A stretch of DNA of 64,000 bases from an uncultured Oscillospiraceae bacterium (GCA_947588955.1 CANPYX010000002.1:124001-188000), one strand, 5' to 3'; numbered from the stretch's first letter, positions 42,986-51,943 are shown. The notes: a model not told the origin generated them from the sequence alone. Program-made: numbers and translations.

Positions 42986-44185
42986 TCACTTTGATTTTTT
43001 CTTTGCGGTGACGAATTTGATGAATTCCTTCGCCTCTCTCGCGCTGCCGGCGTGGGCGATAAAGGTCTCGTTGCCCATCTGGTCTTCCCAGATCGCGGGA
43101 AGGCGCTCGTATCTCACGATCTTTTCGCCGTACTTTTCGTAGATCTCATCCACGGTATGTACATACTCATACATATCCCGCCGGTCAGCGGTGACGCAGA
43201 AGTGGTCCTCGCCGCTCTCGGTGAGGCGTCGCTCGTCGAATGCCACCATCTCCGCCCAAATCTCATAGACGTCAGTGGAGTGGGCGTAGTTCATCATGTC
43301 GGGGGTGTAGCTCCCGGCGGGGCGCATGTTCACCTCAAGACCAACAAAGTCGCCCACCTTGCCGAGCCCCTCCTTCGCCACCTTCAGCTTGAAAAACTCC
43401 AGGTGGATAAAGCGGCTGCGGGCTCCGAATGCCTTTGCCGTCGCCCTGCCCAGCTTTTTAAGGGAGGCGGGCATTCCGGCTTCCACGTAATATGCCAGGT
43501 CCAGCTTATCGTTGACGATGTCCATGATGGACGGGGGCCAGGCGGTCATGGATTCAAACAGCGGCTCGCATTTTGAGTCGGTTATGGCGTCGTAGGAGTA
43601 GATGTCGCCGGTGATGAACTCCTCCATCACGTACTGCACCGGCGGGAGCTCGTCAAAGAAGGCGTTGAAATCCGCGTCGTTTTCCAGCTTGTAGGTGGCG
43701 TTGGCGCCGACGCCGTTGTCGGGCTTAACTATAACGGGGTAGCCCACAAGCTTGATAAAGTCGCGCGCCGCCTTTTTTGTGGTTATCCTGTGGCACCGCG
43801 CCGTGGGTACTCCCGCCCTTTTGTAAAACTCCTTCATTCCCCACTTGGACTTGAAGCACTTGACCTCCTCGGTATTTACGCCGGTGGTGACGTTGAAGTC
43901 GGTGCGCAGACGGGCGTCCTGCTCCAGCCAATATTCGTTGTTGGACTCGATCCAGTCGATCTTGCCGTACTTGAAAGCAAAAAACGCCACGGCACGGTAC
44001 ATCTGGTCGTAGTCCTCCATGTTCTCAACCCGATAATACTCGGTGAGCGCGCCCTTGAGCCCGTCGGAGAGCGAATCGTAAGGGCTGTCCCCTATTCCCA
44101 GAACGTTTACGCCGTTCCTCCTGAGCCTGTCGCAGAAGCTCCAGTATATGGGCGGGAACTGGGGAGAAATAAATACAAAGTTCAT
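42986..44185 (-). CDS. ATP-grasp family ligase
   Basis: The 399-residue protein has an N-terminal pre-ATP-grasp fold (MNFVFISPQFPP) and a central ATP-grasp domain: VKPDNGVGANATYKL (phosphate loop), YVMEEFITGDIYSYDAITD, and VGLEVNMRPAGSYTPDMMNYA with the metal-binding Glu/Asn. These enzymes couple a carboxylate to an amine via acyl-phosphate, making peptide-like compounds. ATG 44185 is chosen from AAGGTGA eight bases upstream; two earlier starts (GTG 44197, ATG 44194) are weaker. Its substrate is unknown; the adjacent esterase suggests a small two-gene pathway. Confidence 0.82.
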   Translation of the reverse strand: MNFVFISPQFPPIYWSFCDRLRRNGVNVLGIGDSPYDSLSDGLKGALTEYYRVENMEDYDQMYRAVAFFAFKYGKIDWIESNNEYWLEQDARLRTDFNVTTGVNTEEVKCFKSKWGMKEFYKRAGVPTARCHRITTKKAARDFIKLVGYPVIVKPDNGVGANATYKLENDADFNAFFDELPPVQYVMEEFITGDIYSYDAITDSKCEPLFESMTAWPPSIMDIVNDKLDLAYYVEAGMPASLKKLGRATAKAFGARSRFIHLEFFKLKVAKEGLGKVGDFVGLEVNMRPAGSYTPDMMNYAHSTDVYEIWAEMVAFDERRLTESGEDHFCVTADRRDMYEYVHTVDEIYEKYGEKIVRYERLPAIWEDQMGNETFIAHAGSAREAKEFIKFVTAKKKSK

Positions 44186-44282
44186 ATGTGACATCACCTT
44201 ATATGTAGATTTAGTGAAATAAATCGCTCACGTGTATTATATCCCCATTTCCCCCGGTTGTCAATCAAATAGGCGAAATAAA

Positions 44283-44315
44283 CGGCAGGCGGCTCTTATG
44301 ATGAGCCGTCTGCCG
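44283..44315 (-). terminator. Terminator of the sigma/anti-sigma operon
   Basis: A 13-bp stem with one mismatch (44283-44295 with 44303-44315) is followed on the minus strand by TTTATTT, directly after the anti-sigma stop. Confidence 0.7.
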
Positions 44316-44316
44316 G

Positions 44317-44976
44317 TCATGTCATATCGAGCGCGGTATTTTTGACAAAAAGGTAAAAGACGATCCCGGCGGCGGCGGTGGACGCGATGCCGGCATAGAA
44401 TGCGGGAAGGGCATTTTGAAGGCTTTCTATTATGCTGAACCGTTCAAAGCACGGGATGTCGATGTTAATAGGTCCCCAGGATATGCCGACTGAGTACCCC
44501 ATTGGGATCGTCAGAAAGTAGTAGAGCTCAAAAAATAACCACAGCCCAATGCCGGTTAAGCCGCATATCCTGCGGTGGCGCGAGGCTTTGAAATTATACC
44601 ACACAGCGGTAGTGAAAAGCACGACGCCGGTGAGGGCAAAAGGATTTCCCAGGACCGAGACGCCCTTGATCTCGGTTATTCCGGGGTAACCGAACCAGGG
44701 GAAAATCATGGTAAACATGGCTGCGGCGGCGGTGAAAAAGGTCCCCAGCTGCCAGGCACGGTATACGGTTATCCTCTTTCCCAGGCTGACGTCCCGCTTA
44801 GTCTCAGCGCTGTCCTCCAAAACGGGGGCGGGCTCATTTGAAACGGAATCATAATACGTCCGGCAGTCCTTACACCCCGACAGGTGCTCCTTTACAGCCG
44901 CGGCTCCGTTTTCGCTGAGAGCGCCGTCCTTGTAAAGCGGGGCAACGTCACGAATCAGGTCACATTCATATTTCAT
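44317..44976 (-). CDS. Anti-sigma factor with zf-HC2 zinc finger and membrane helices
   Basis: The 219-residue protein starts with an anti-sigma zinc-binding domain: His31, Cys35 and Cys38 in KEHLSGCKDCRTYY. About four membrane helices follow (residues ~75-95, 103-125, 133-153, 185-210). Its start overlaps the ECF sigma gene by 11 bases, the normal translational coupling of sigma/anti-sigma pairs. It should hold the sigma factor at the membrane until an envelope signal arrives. Confidence 0.85.
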   Translation of the reverse strand: MKYECDLIRDVAPLYKDGALSENGAAAVKEHLSGCKDCRTYYDSVSNEPAPVLEDSAETKRDVSLGKRITVYRAWQLGTFFTAAAAMFTMIFPWFGYPGITEIKGVSVLGNPFALTGVVLFTTAVWYNFKASRHRRICGLTGIGLWLFFELYYFLTIPMGYSVGISWGPINIDIPCFERFSIIESLQNALPAFYAGIASTAAAGIVFYLFVKNTALDMT

Positions 44977-45484
44977 ATCCGTATTCCTCCTTTAGCTTTT
45001 TTCGCAGAAGCTCCTTTCCCCGATGAAAGAGGACCTTCGCAGAGCCTTCCGATATTTTAAGCAGCGCGGCTATCTGCGCGTAAGGCAGATCCGAATATAT
45101 CCGGTACAGCATGACCTCGCTCATATTCGGAGACATACCGTCTATTATCTGCCTTGCCCGTAAAAACAGCTCACATTGAATGACTTTATCCTCCATGCCG
45201 TTTTCGGAGCCATTGGCCGGCGGGTATGTATCCTCCGGCGGCGCCTGTTCAGGCTTTCGCCTTCTGAGGGACATATAGAAGCGGTTTTTCGCTATCTGAA
45301 TGAGCCATGTGCCGAGCTGACAGCCTCCGCGGAAGCTCCCGATGGAGAGATACGCCTGAAAGAAGGTCTCCTGCGCCAGCTCCTCTGCAAGCTCCATGTT
45401 GTAATCGCACATTTTCAGCAAAAAACCGTAGATCCGGGAGTAATAGCCGCGAAAAATCGCGTCGAAGTCTTCCAAATTTACCAC
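44966..45484 (-). CDS. ECF-type RNA polymerase sigma factor
   Basis: The 172-residue sigma-70 family protein has region 2 (YYSRIYGFLLKMCDY... AEELAQETFFQAYLSI, GTWLIQIAKNRFYMSLRRRK) and region 4 (DLPYAQIAALLKISEGSAKVLFHRGKELLRKKL). The GTG at 45484 is used; TTG 45475 is nearly as likely because GAGG is nine bases upstream of it. It is followed by its anti-sigma gene. Upstream sequence resembles an ECF promoter, hinting at autoregulation. Confidence 0.9.
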   Translation of the reverse strand: MVNLEDFDAIFRGYYSRIYGFLLKMCDYNMELAEELAQETFFQAYLSIGSFRGGCQLGTWLIQIAKNRFYMSLRRRKPEQAPPEDTYPPANGSENGMEDKVIQCELFLRARQIIDGMSPNMSEVMLYRIYSDLPYAQIAALLKISEGSAKVLFHRGKELLRKKLKEEYGYEI

Positions 45485-45502
45485 CCTCTTACATAAGCTT
45501 AG

Positions 45503-45527
45503 TTGCGTAAAACGGCAAAAGGTTACA
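45503..45527 (-). promoter_or_regulatory. Possible ECF-sigma-dependent autoregulatory promoter
   Basis: On the minus strand TGTAACC (complement of 45521-45527) is followed 13 bases later by CGCAA (complement of 45503-45507), about 20 bases before the sigma gene. The AACC core is typical of ECF -35 elements. Spacing is short, so this is tentative. Confidence 0.35.
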
Positions 45528-45565
45528 CCATTGGCGGGTTTTTGTAAATTGGCTTTACAAAAAAT

Positions 45566-45587
45566 CCGCCCCCGAATCAGGGGGCGG
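45566..45587 (-). terminator. Terminator of hppA
   Basis: CCGCCCCC (45566-45573) pairs with GGGGGCGG (45580-45587); on the minus strand the stem is followed by ATTTTTT. Confidence 0.8.
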
Positions 45588-45605
45588 TGGGTTATGGGGT
45601 TTGAA

Positions 45606-47750
45606 TCACTTTATGAGGGCTATGTTTTTGAGGACGGGGGCGAGGGTATTGGCGACGGTGGACATGAGCTTTATGAAGATGTCGAGAGCCACGCCGACCA
45701 CGTCCTTGCGGGTGTCGCCGATGGTGTCGCCGGTGACTGCCGCCTTGTGCGCGGGCGAGCCCTTGCCGTGTCCGGGGATGTTTTCGCCCTCAATGTACTT
45801 CTTGGCGTTGTCGAAGGCGCCGCCGGAGTTGCCCATGAAGATTGCGCGGGGTATCGCCACAACGGTGGCGCCCACGAGGATGCCTCCCACGAACTGCACG
45901 CCGAAAAGGAGCCCGCCTACTACCGGAATGAGCAGGGCGAGGACCGAGGGCAGGACCATCTTGCGGATGGCCTCCTGAGCGGCGAGGCGTATCATCTTGT
46001 TGTAGTCGGGGCGCACCTTTCCCTCCAAAACGCCGGGAATGGACATCATCTTGTCGCCCTCGTCAGCCATTATCTTGGCGGAGTCGATGGTGTTGTCCGT
46101 GAGCATGGCGGAGAAATACTCCACCAGCGCGCCGCCCAGAATACCTCCGGCGACCACGAAGAAGGAGGCGAAGTTGAGCTGGAGCTCGGAGCCGATGGCG
46201 GTGTAGTTGCCCACGTAAGCCACGATGAGGGAGACGGTGGCAAAGGCGGCGGAGCCGATGGCGAAGCCCTTGCCTATGGCGGCGGTGGTGTTGCCCACGG
46301 CGTCAAGCTTGTCGGTTATCTTCCTCACGTCGGGGTCTAAGTGGCAGGACTCGGCAAGCCCGCCGGCGTTATCGGCGATGGGACCGAAGGCGTCAATGGA
46401 GACGGTGGCGCCAACGAACGCCAGCATCCCAAGGGCTGAGATGGCTATGCCGTAGGTGCCGCAGACCTTGCCGGAGATGAGAAGCGCAATGGCGATTATG
46501 AGCACAGGCAGAAGGCAGGAGCGGGAGCCGATGGCGTCGCCCTTTGTGACGACAAACGCCTCGCCCTCCTCGCATATCTCCGCAAGCTCCTTTGTGGGCT
46601 TGTGGTCGGTGCTGGTGTAATACTCGGTTATGACGCCGATGGCGACGCCGGAGATTATGCCCATGACCGCGCTGACCCAGGGGGAAGCCCAGCCTATGAT
46701 GAAGTCCTCATAGAGATTCCCGGCGGAGCCGAGCTTCGCGAAGATTACGTATGACGCGGCGCCGCCCAGTATCACGGTGAGTCCCGCGGAGATCCAGGTG
46801 GACATATCGAGCTCGTGGGAGGGGTTGTCGCCCATCTTCTTAATGTTGGCGATGATGAGCCCCACAAGGCACCCGATAAGCCCGCAGGCGGCGAGGATTA
46901 TGGGGAACATGACTGTGGCGTTGAAGGTGGCGTCGGTGATGGCGTCCTTGGAGCCGTGGGTCTGGTAGAGGGTAACGGCTATCATGATGGACGCGGACAT
47001 TGTGGCGACGAAGCTCTCAAGAAGGTCGGAGCAGTTGCCGGCGATGTCGTTCACGTTGTCGCCGATAAAGTCGGCGATGGTGTTGGGGACGCGGCTGTCG
47101 TCCTCGGGAAGGTCGTGGCGTATCTTGCCGAGGATGTCGGAGGAGATGTCCGCCGCCTTGGTGTAGTTGCCGCCGGCGACGCGGTTGAACATGGCGACGA
47201 TGGAGCACCCCAGGGAGTACGTGGAGATGCGCATGACGGTGGGATTGCAGGCCATTGAGCCCAGCTTAATGAGCCCGGTGCTCACGCTCGTGTGGTCCAC
47301 GCCGCCCTGGAGGAGCATGATGACGATGAGCCCCAGCATACCGAAGGTCTGCACCGCGAGACCGGAGACGGAGCCGCCGCACAGGGCGACCTTGACGGTC
47401 TCCCCTATCGACAGGCTCTCACGGGCGCGGTTGGCCGTGCGCACGTTGGCGTATGTGGCGCTCTTCATTCCCAGTACGCACACCACGGAGCTCATGGCGC
47501 CGCCCAGCAGGAAGGAGAGGCCAGAGGTCTTTTCGATAAACAGTGTGAAGATGACAGCGACAGCCACAAGCACAAGGCAGATGCTCTTGTACTCCGTGAG
47601 CATGAACGTGTTGGCGCCGGAACGGATAATTCCGGCCATTTCCACCATGTCCGCCGTCCCCTCCTTCATCTTCTTTATCCTCATGTAGTTAAAGAAGACG
47701 TAGGCGATACCGAGGACGACCAGGCACAGCACAAGGTACCATGCGGTCAT
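45606..47750 (-). CDS. hppA: Membrane-bound ion-pumping pyrophosphatase HppA
   Basis: The 714-residue protein has ~16 membrane helices. Pyrophosphate-binding loops show NRVAGGNYTKAADISSDILGK, DFIGDNVNDIAGNCSDL and ADNAGGLAESCHLDPDVRKITDKLDAVGNTTAAIGKG. The Ala in GNTTAAIGKG (not Lys) marks the K+-dependent subfamily, many of which pump Na+. The last loop reads GDTIGDTRKD where GDTVGDPxKD is commoner. It conserves energy from biosynthetic pyrophosphate and fits with the Mrp-type antiporter in the window. ATG 47750 follows GGAGG. Confidence 0.95.
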   Translation of the reverse strand: MTAWYLVLCLVVLGIAYVFFNYMRIKKMKEGTADMVEMAGIIRSGANTFMLTEYKSICLVLVAVAVIFTLFIEKTSGLSFLLGGAMSSVVCVLGMKSATYANVRTANRARESLSIGETVKVALCGGSVSGLAVQTFGMLGLIVIMLLQGGVDHTSVSTGLIKLGSMACNPTVMRISTYSLGCSIVAMFNRVAGGNYTKAADISSDILGKIRHDLPEDDSRVPNTIADFIGDNVNDIAGNCSDLLESFVATMSASIMIAVTLYQTHGSKDAITDATFNATVMFPIILAACGLIGCLVGLIIANIKKMGDNPSHELDMSTWISAGLTVILGGAASYVIFAKLGSAGNLYEDFIIGWASPWVSAVMGIISGVAIGVITEYYTSTDHKPTKELAEICEEGEAFVVTKGDAIGSRSCLLPVLIIAIALLISGKVCGTYGIAISALGMLAFVGATVSIDAFGPIADNAGGLAESCHLDPDVRKITDKLDAVGNTTAAIGKGFAIGSAAFATVSLIVAYVGNYTAIGSELQLNFASFFVVAGGILGGALVEYFSAMLTDNTIDSAKIMADEGDKMMSIPGVLEGKVRPDYNKMIRLAAQEAIRKMVLPSVLALLIPVVGGLLFGVQFVGGILVGATVVAIPRAIFMGNSGGAFDNAKKYIEGENIPGHGKGSPAHKAAVTGDTIGDTRKDVVGVALDIFIKLMSTVANTLAPVLKNIALIK

Positions 47751-47917
47751 ATTTGATTACCTCCATGTAAATAAAATGTGAATAAAACCATTATAGCGTC
47801 CAAAGGGTCCGTTGGCAAGAAATATTTTTCCCACGCACAGCAAAATGCCGAAAACGGCACAATTTTGCGGCAGCGAACCGACATTACGCGGTTTTTGTAG
47901 GGCGGTATGTCGTCGAT

Positions 47918-47924
47918 TGTCGAA
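47918..47924 (+). promoter_or_regulatory. Possible Spo0A box
   Basis: TGTCGAA matches the Spo0A consensus and lies ~95 bases upstream of the DUF6514-like gene. A single heptamer is weak evidence; the rest of the 266-base gap shows a small GCCG/CGGC hairpin and no gene. Confidence 0.25.
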
Positions 47925-48016
47925 ACATTAAGAACGAAATTTATGGAAAAAAGTCTCAGAATGTAGGATAATGTGACTATCGTAAAAAAAACATTTACAT
48001 TCACGGAGGTATTTTT

Positions 48017-48301
48017 ATGGACGTCAAATATACTCATACCCACAGCGCCCGCCTGAAGGGGCAGGAGATCGGCTACTACGTCACGGAATGTGAGGTCCCT
48101 GTTGAGGGTCGGGCATACACGCGCTTCGGCGTGGCGGTCAGGATGTCCGGCGGAGACGAGGGGGAGCTTCTTGACATCTACGGCGACAAAAGCCGCGCCG
48201 CCGCCCTTGCGGACACCCTCTGCCGGTGCCTCGTCACCCCGACAACGCTGAAGGACGTGGTGGAGGACACGCTGTACAAGGAGGAGACGGTGTACATTTA
48301 A
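48017..48301 (+). CDS. Small DUF6514-like protein
   Basis: The 94-residue soluble protein has a strong CGGAGG site. The sequence (GYYVTECEV, GVAVRM, LLDIYGDKSRAAALADTL, TLKDVVEDTL) fits the short clostridial DUF6514 family by memory. No enzymatic motif or membrane segment is visible. It is single-gene, divergent from hppA, with a possible Spo0A box upstream. Confidence 0.55.
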   Translation: MDVKYTHTHSARLKGQEIGYYVTECEVPVEGRAYTRFGVAVRMSGGDEGELLDIYGDKSRAAALADTLCRCLVTPTTLKDVVEDTLYKEETVYI

Positions 48302-48349
48302 ATTTCCCTCATTTTCTTCTCCCAAATTGCGCGAATTTATGTGAAAAGC

Positions 48350-48378
48350 TTGTGTTAATTTCACGCGAATGCTATAAT
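48350..48378 (+). promoter_or_regulatory. Promoter of the 48416 gene
   Basis: TTGTGT (48350-48355) and TATAAT (48373-48378) with a 17-base spacer, ~40 bases upstream of the ATG. Confidence 0.6.
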
Positions 48379-48415
48379 ATTGTAAAAAGCGCGACAGCGA
48401 AGGAGGAGATACGGC

Positions 48416-49141
48416 ATGAAAAAGCTTTTGATACCCGTCTGCGTTCTGGTCGTCATTGCCTGCGCCATAGGAGTTTTTTTCCTGACGCGGCAGGAGGAGG
48501 AGAGCGAGCCCGCGCTCCTGGCTGATTTCGTGGACAACGGGCTGGGGGAGCCATATTCCCAAAATGTACCGGTGGATGAGATGCACTTTTTGGACTATGG
48601 CAAGTATTTTGGCAAAATGTATACCCTTATTGATGATGGAATGCGGTTTGTGAAGACCGTTGCACTACCATGCGATGTGCATTACTATGCGCACCCAGGG
48701 GATTGGTGGCCTGTGCTGACGCTGAAAAAGGGTCAGGAGGTCTATGTGCTGTCCTTCTACGGGTGGTATGACGATTTCGTCGATAACTACGATCTCGGTT
48801 ACGGTCCCAGGTGTTGGCCTGACTATCGGGAGGGCTGGCGGTACGGGCTGCCCTTCGCCACGGACGACAGACGTGTGGACGGATTCTTCGGTGACGACAC
48901 AATGTACTATGTGAAGACCGAGGAGCTGGAGGCGGTTGTCGGCGCGTTCTATGACGTAAACGAGGATATTGCCGAGAAGAAGAGCTTAGCTGGAACCGGA
49001 TTTACCATGTTCTCTAAAGATTTTTCCGAGTGTCCCTACGATGATGACGATACACGTGAGAGATTCGTGTGGTGCGTCACGCGGTATATCGACGAGCGCC
49101 TGTTCCAGAACGGCGTGTTCTGCTCGAGGGATATGCCATAA
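48416..49141 (+). CDS. Hypothetical secreted or membrane-anchored protein
   Basis: The 241-residue protein has one N-terminal helix (LLIPVCVLVVIACAIGVFFL, residues 4-23) without a clear lipobox. The rest is acidic and rich in aromatic residues (Tyr, Trp, Phe), with several Cys (e.g. CWPDYREGW, CPYDDDD, CSRDMP). I do not recognise a family. GAAGGAGGAG precedes the ATG. The structured repeat copy 1 begins four bases after its stop. Confidence 0.7.
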   Translation: MKKLLIPVCVLVVIACAIGVFFLTRQEEESEPALLADFVDNGLGEPYSQNVPVDEMHFLDYGKYFGKMYTLIDDGMRFVKTVALPCDVHYYAHPGDWWPVLTLKKGQEVYVLSFYGWYDDFVDNYDLGYGPRCWPDYREGWRYGLPFATDDRRVDGFFGDDTMYYVKTEELEAVVGAFYDVNEDIAEKKSLAGTGFTMFSKDFSECPYDDDDTRERFVWCVTRYIDERLFQNGVFCSRDMP

Positions 49142-49144
49142 TAT

Positions 49145-49321
49145 TTATTCCAAAAGGGCTTTGCCCTTTTGGAATAAGGGGAAACGTGCGAAAAAGGATT
49201 CTGAAATGTCTGCGGACATTTCAGAATTCTTTTTCTGCTGTCACGGTTCGCGCACTCGCTGCGCTCGCACACTCACCGTGACAAGAGGTGATTTTTCCGA
49301 CGTACATGCCGTCGGAAAAAT
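49145..49321. repeat. Structured intergenic repeat, copy 1
   Basis: The ~177-bp element has four hairpins. H1 is 49145-49159 with 49163-49177. H2 is a ~20-bp stem around loop TGCG at 49211-49214. H3 is TGTCACGGT 49239-49247 with ACCGTGACA 49275-49283. H4 is 49291-49301 with 49311-49321. Linkers GGGGAAACGTGCGAAAA and GGTGATTTTTCCGACGTACA are shared with copy 2 at 59916-60087, while the H1, H2 and H3 stem sequences differ but still pair. It lies between convergent genes. Confidence 0.9.
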
Positions 49322-49343
49322 ATTTGAATTTGGGGTTCTCAGA

Positions 49344-50192
49344 TCAAATCAAGCGCAGGAGGAGGGAGGCGGCGGTGAAGATTGTTAGGGTTGCGAGGGC
49401 GGTCATGGCGCGGTTGTGGGGGCGGGATGCGCCTGATTTGCAAAGGCGCTCGCGCATAAGGTCGGTTCCAACGAAGAGGGCGGCGATCAGTGCCGCGCAA
49501 ATCGCGGGGGCAAGAGTGCCGGCGGTGATTATCGGGGCGAGGGAGAATATCAATGTCTCCGCAAGCGCCAGCGCCGACAGGACGCGTAGGAGGCGGCTGC
49601 GGGAGGGCGACCGGGTCCACTCCCCTTTTTCCGCCGCTTTCACGGCGCGCCGGTACCAGGTGAGGTACGTAAGCGTCTCAAGGGTGTAATAGACTGCCGT
49701 CTGCGCGAAAACAGCGGCGTAGACGGCGGCTGTCAGCGGCGGGACGGATACGGCTCCCCACAGGACGGCGAGGAGGCAGAAAACCATACAGGGTACAGCA
49801 AACGCGCAAAATGGCAGCAGGCTTTTCATTGCCGCGTTGTGAACGCTCCAAACCCTCAGCGCCGGGTCTGTGTCAATAGGCGCGCTGTCCTTGCCGGCGG
49901 AATAAAATATCTCCGCGCTCCCCCAGGACGCCGCGTGACGCCAGCCGGTGTGGTCGCACAGGTCCGTGTATTCCGCCCTCCCATGCGAGCTTAACGGGTC
50001 GTAGGGCGACACGCCGGGCAGGTAGGAGACATGGAAGGTGAGCCTTGTCGGGTCTATTCGACGGTAGGTCCAAAAAATGGGACGAGTTCTCTCCACCATC
50101 CAGCCCCTTGCCGCCATTTCCTCAAGGCGCTCCGCTATGCCGTCAAAGTCAAAGGGCGAGAACGCCTCCGGGCGTATGAGGATATTTTTCAT
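49344..50192 (-). CDS. DUF2812 domain membrane protein
   Basis: The 282-residue protein has an N-terminal soluble DUF2812 domain (LEEMAARGWMVERTRPIFWTYRRIDPTRLTFHVSYLPG), then about four membrane helices (residues ~125-170 and 205-280). Family function is unknown; such proteins are commonly paired with PadR regulators in Firmicutes. It lies one base after the longer DUF2812 paralogue, with AAAGGAG inside that gene's end. Confidence 0.82.
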   Translation of the reverse strand: MKNILIRPEAFSPFDFDGIAERLEEMAARGWMVERTRPIFWTYRRIDPTRLTFHVSYLPGVSPYDPLSSHGRAEYTDLCDHTGWRHAASWGSAEIFYSAGKDSAPIDTDPALRVWSVHNAAMKSLLPFCAFAVPCMVFCLLAVLWGAVSVPPLTAAVYAAVFAQTAVYYTLETLTYLTWYRRAVKAAEKGEWTRSPSRSRLLRVLSALALAETLIFSLAPIITAGTLAPAICAALIAALFVGTDLMRERLCKSGASRPHNRAMTALATLTIFTAASLLLRLI

Positions 50193-50193
50193 T

Positions 50194-51579
50194 TCAATCT
50201 CCTTTCACGTTCCCTAGCCTTTGGGCGATGAGGTCCATCTGCTCCGGCGTGGGCTCGGAGCCGAGCTTCAGGCTTACAACCATGCCGCCGTAGTCAAGGA
50301 ACCAGCAGGACATATACTCCGCCTCTTCCCCGTCGCTCATCCAGCTTATGAGCCGCCTGTAAGCCCTGTGGGCGTGCCAGGGCGACGGGTCCACGGGCTC
50401 GTAGTGGTCAATGTACAAGTAACCGTCCTCAATGCCGTCCTTCATGTTTTTCTCCAGAAGCTTGCGTATCGCAAGGTCCGTGAGCGCGGGAAAGCGCGAG
50501 GCGTACACGGTATACTCCAGCGTCTCGTCGCTGTGCCAGGTTGACCTGTCGGGGCGCTGGTAGCTCTCCAGGCGTGTCATGAGGAGCGATCCGTCCCGGC
50601 GGGTCACGGTGTACATATCCCCCTCCTCCCCGCCGCAGAGCTCCGAGAGCTCCAGCGGGACGCCGCCGGCATCGTGTAGCCACGGGAGCCTGTCGCTGAA
50701 GCCCACAAGGGTGAACACGGAAAAGCTCACGATCACAACGCTGAGCACCACCGCCGTCAAAAACGTGACGGTCCTGTTTACGCGTCCGGGCACGCCCAGG
50801 CGCTTCATAAGCGCCTTCACGCCCAAGGTCACGAGGACGGACACCAGAATAAGAGACGTCATCAGCAGCATTGCCGCGAGCAGGAGGCGGTTGCCGCTGA
50901 CCGCCATATCAATTAGATACACCGCCAAATCCACCAGCAAAACGGCAAGGAACGCCTTTTGGAACCTCCGGTGGCTCACCGAGGGCGTCCACTCCCCCAC
51001 CCGCGCCGCCTTCCGAGCCCTTCGCAGCCACAGAAAGTAGGAGGTCATCTCCACCAGACTCACCGCCAGAAGGATGACTGCCGTCGTGACGGTAAAAAGG
51101 GAGCTTGCCCGTGAGAGAAAATCCACCGCATCAGTAAACAGCCTCCAGCCCATGGTCAGCAGCTCAAAAATCGCCACCGCCAGCAGGAAGAGGTGCGTGG
51201 GCAGATAGCTTTTCCACGCGGCGCGGTTTATCGTCTCCACCTCCAGCGCCGGGTCCGTCTCGATGGGCACGGGGTTTTCGCTTTCGTTGTAGAATACCTG
51301 CATCTGCGCCGCTGTGCCGGCAAGACGCCAGCCGGTGCGCCGGCAGAAATCCGCGAACTCCTGCTGCTCCTCGCCTAACCCCGGGTCAAATTCCGACGCC
51401 TTGGGGAAATAGGAGATATAGAAGCTCCGGCGCTTTGGCTCCACGCGAGAGTATATCCGATAGAAGGGCCCAGAGCCCTCGAACAGCCAGCCCTTTTCAG
51501 ACATCCTTCCAAAGTGGGCCGCCAGACCGTCGTAGTCCAGGAAAGAATATATCTCATACTGCCGCTTTTTGTCCTTCAT
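50194..51579 (-). CDS. DUF2812 domain membrane protein, long paralogue
   Basis: The 461-residue protein has the same DUF2812 N-terminus (MSEKGWLFEGSGPFYRIYSRVEPKRRSFYISYFP) and four membrane helices (~130-190, 220-275), plus an extracellular-like C-terminal domain of ~170 residues (LSELCGGEEGDMYTVTRRDG...) absent from its neighbour. Its start overlaps the PadR stop by four bases. It probably senses or responds to an envelope stress controlled by the PadR protein, which is inference from context. Confidence 0.8.
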   Translation of the reverse strand: MKDKKRQYEIYSFLDYDGLAAHFGRMSEKGWLFEGSGPFYRIYSRVEPKRRSFYISYFPKASEFDPGLGEEQQEFADFCRRTGWRLAGTAAQMQVFYNESENPVPIETDPALEVETINRAAWKSYLPTHLFLLAVAIFELLTMGWRLFTDAVDFLSRASSLFTVTTAVILLAVSLVEMTSYFLWLRRARKAARVGEWTPSVSHRRFQKAFLAVLLVDLAVYLIDMAVSGNRLLLAAMLLMTSLILVSVLVTLGVKALMKRLGVPGRVNRTVTFLTAVVLSVVIVSFSVFTLVGFSDRLPWLHDAGGVPLELSELCGGEEGDMYTVTRRDGSLLMTRLESYQRPDRSTWHSDETLEYTVYASRFPALTDLAIRKLLEKNMKDGIEDGYLYIDHYEPVDPSPWHAHRAYRRLISWMSDGEEAEYMSCWFLDYGGMVVSLKLGSEPTPEQMDLIAQRLGNVKGD

Positions 51580-51899
51580 TTTGTGTCCTCCTTCCCGAAA
51601 ATCCTTCTGTAATCCTCCGCCTGGCGGATGATGCGCCGGTACTCCCTCTCCAAAACCTCCCTGCCGGAGGCTGTGAGGATATAGCTGCGCCGTCTGCCCT
51701 CCACGCGCGTCTCCCTGATAAATCCCTCCTCAAGGAACTGCTCAAGGAGCGTGTAAAGCGTGCCGGAGCCCACGCGCACCCGCCCGCCGGTCATCTCCGG
51801 CACACGGTCCAGAATGTCTATGCCGCAGCACTCGGTATCCAGGCACAGGAGCGTATAAAACATCTGCTCAGTAAGCGTTTGCAGCCTCGCCCTGGGCAT
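51576..51899 (-). CDS. PadR-family transcriptional regulator
   Basis: The 107-residue winged-helix protein of the short PadR type carries TEQMFYTLLCLDTECCGIDILDRV, RVGSGTLYTLLEQFLEEGFIRETRVEGRRRSYILTASG and a C-terminal dimer helix. GGGGAGG precedes the ATG. It heads an operon with two DUF2812 genes. Two near-identical palindromes in its own promoter (51944-51956, 51976-51988) indicate autorepression. Confidence 0.92.
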   Translation of the reverse strand: MPRARLQTLTEQMFYTLLCLDTECCGIDILDRVPEMTGGRVRVGSGTLYTLLEQFLEEGFIRETRVEGRRRSYILTASGREVLEREYRRIIRQAEDYRRIFGKEDTK

Positions 51900-51943
51900 T
51901 TTACCGCCTCCCCTTTCGTCGGCGGAGCGTCCCCCGCCGTTTT

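Noticed and set aside
49344-51899. A bacitracin/nisin-type resistance cassette
   Set aside because: PadR and DUF2812 are present but no ABC transporter or kinase, so the role cannot be stated.
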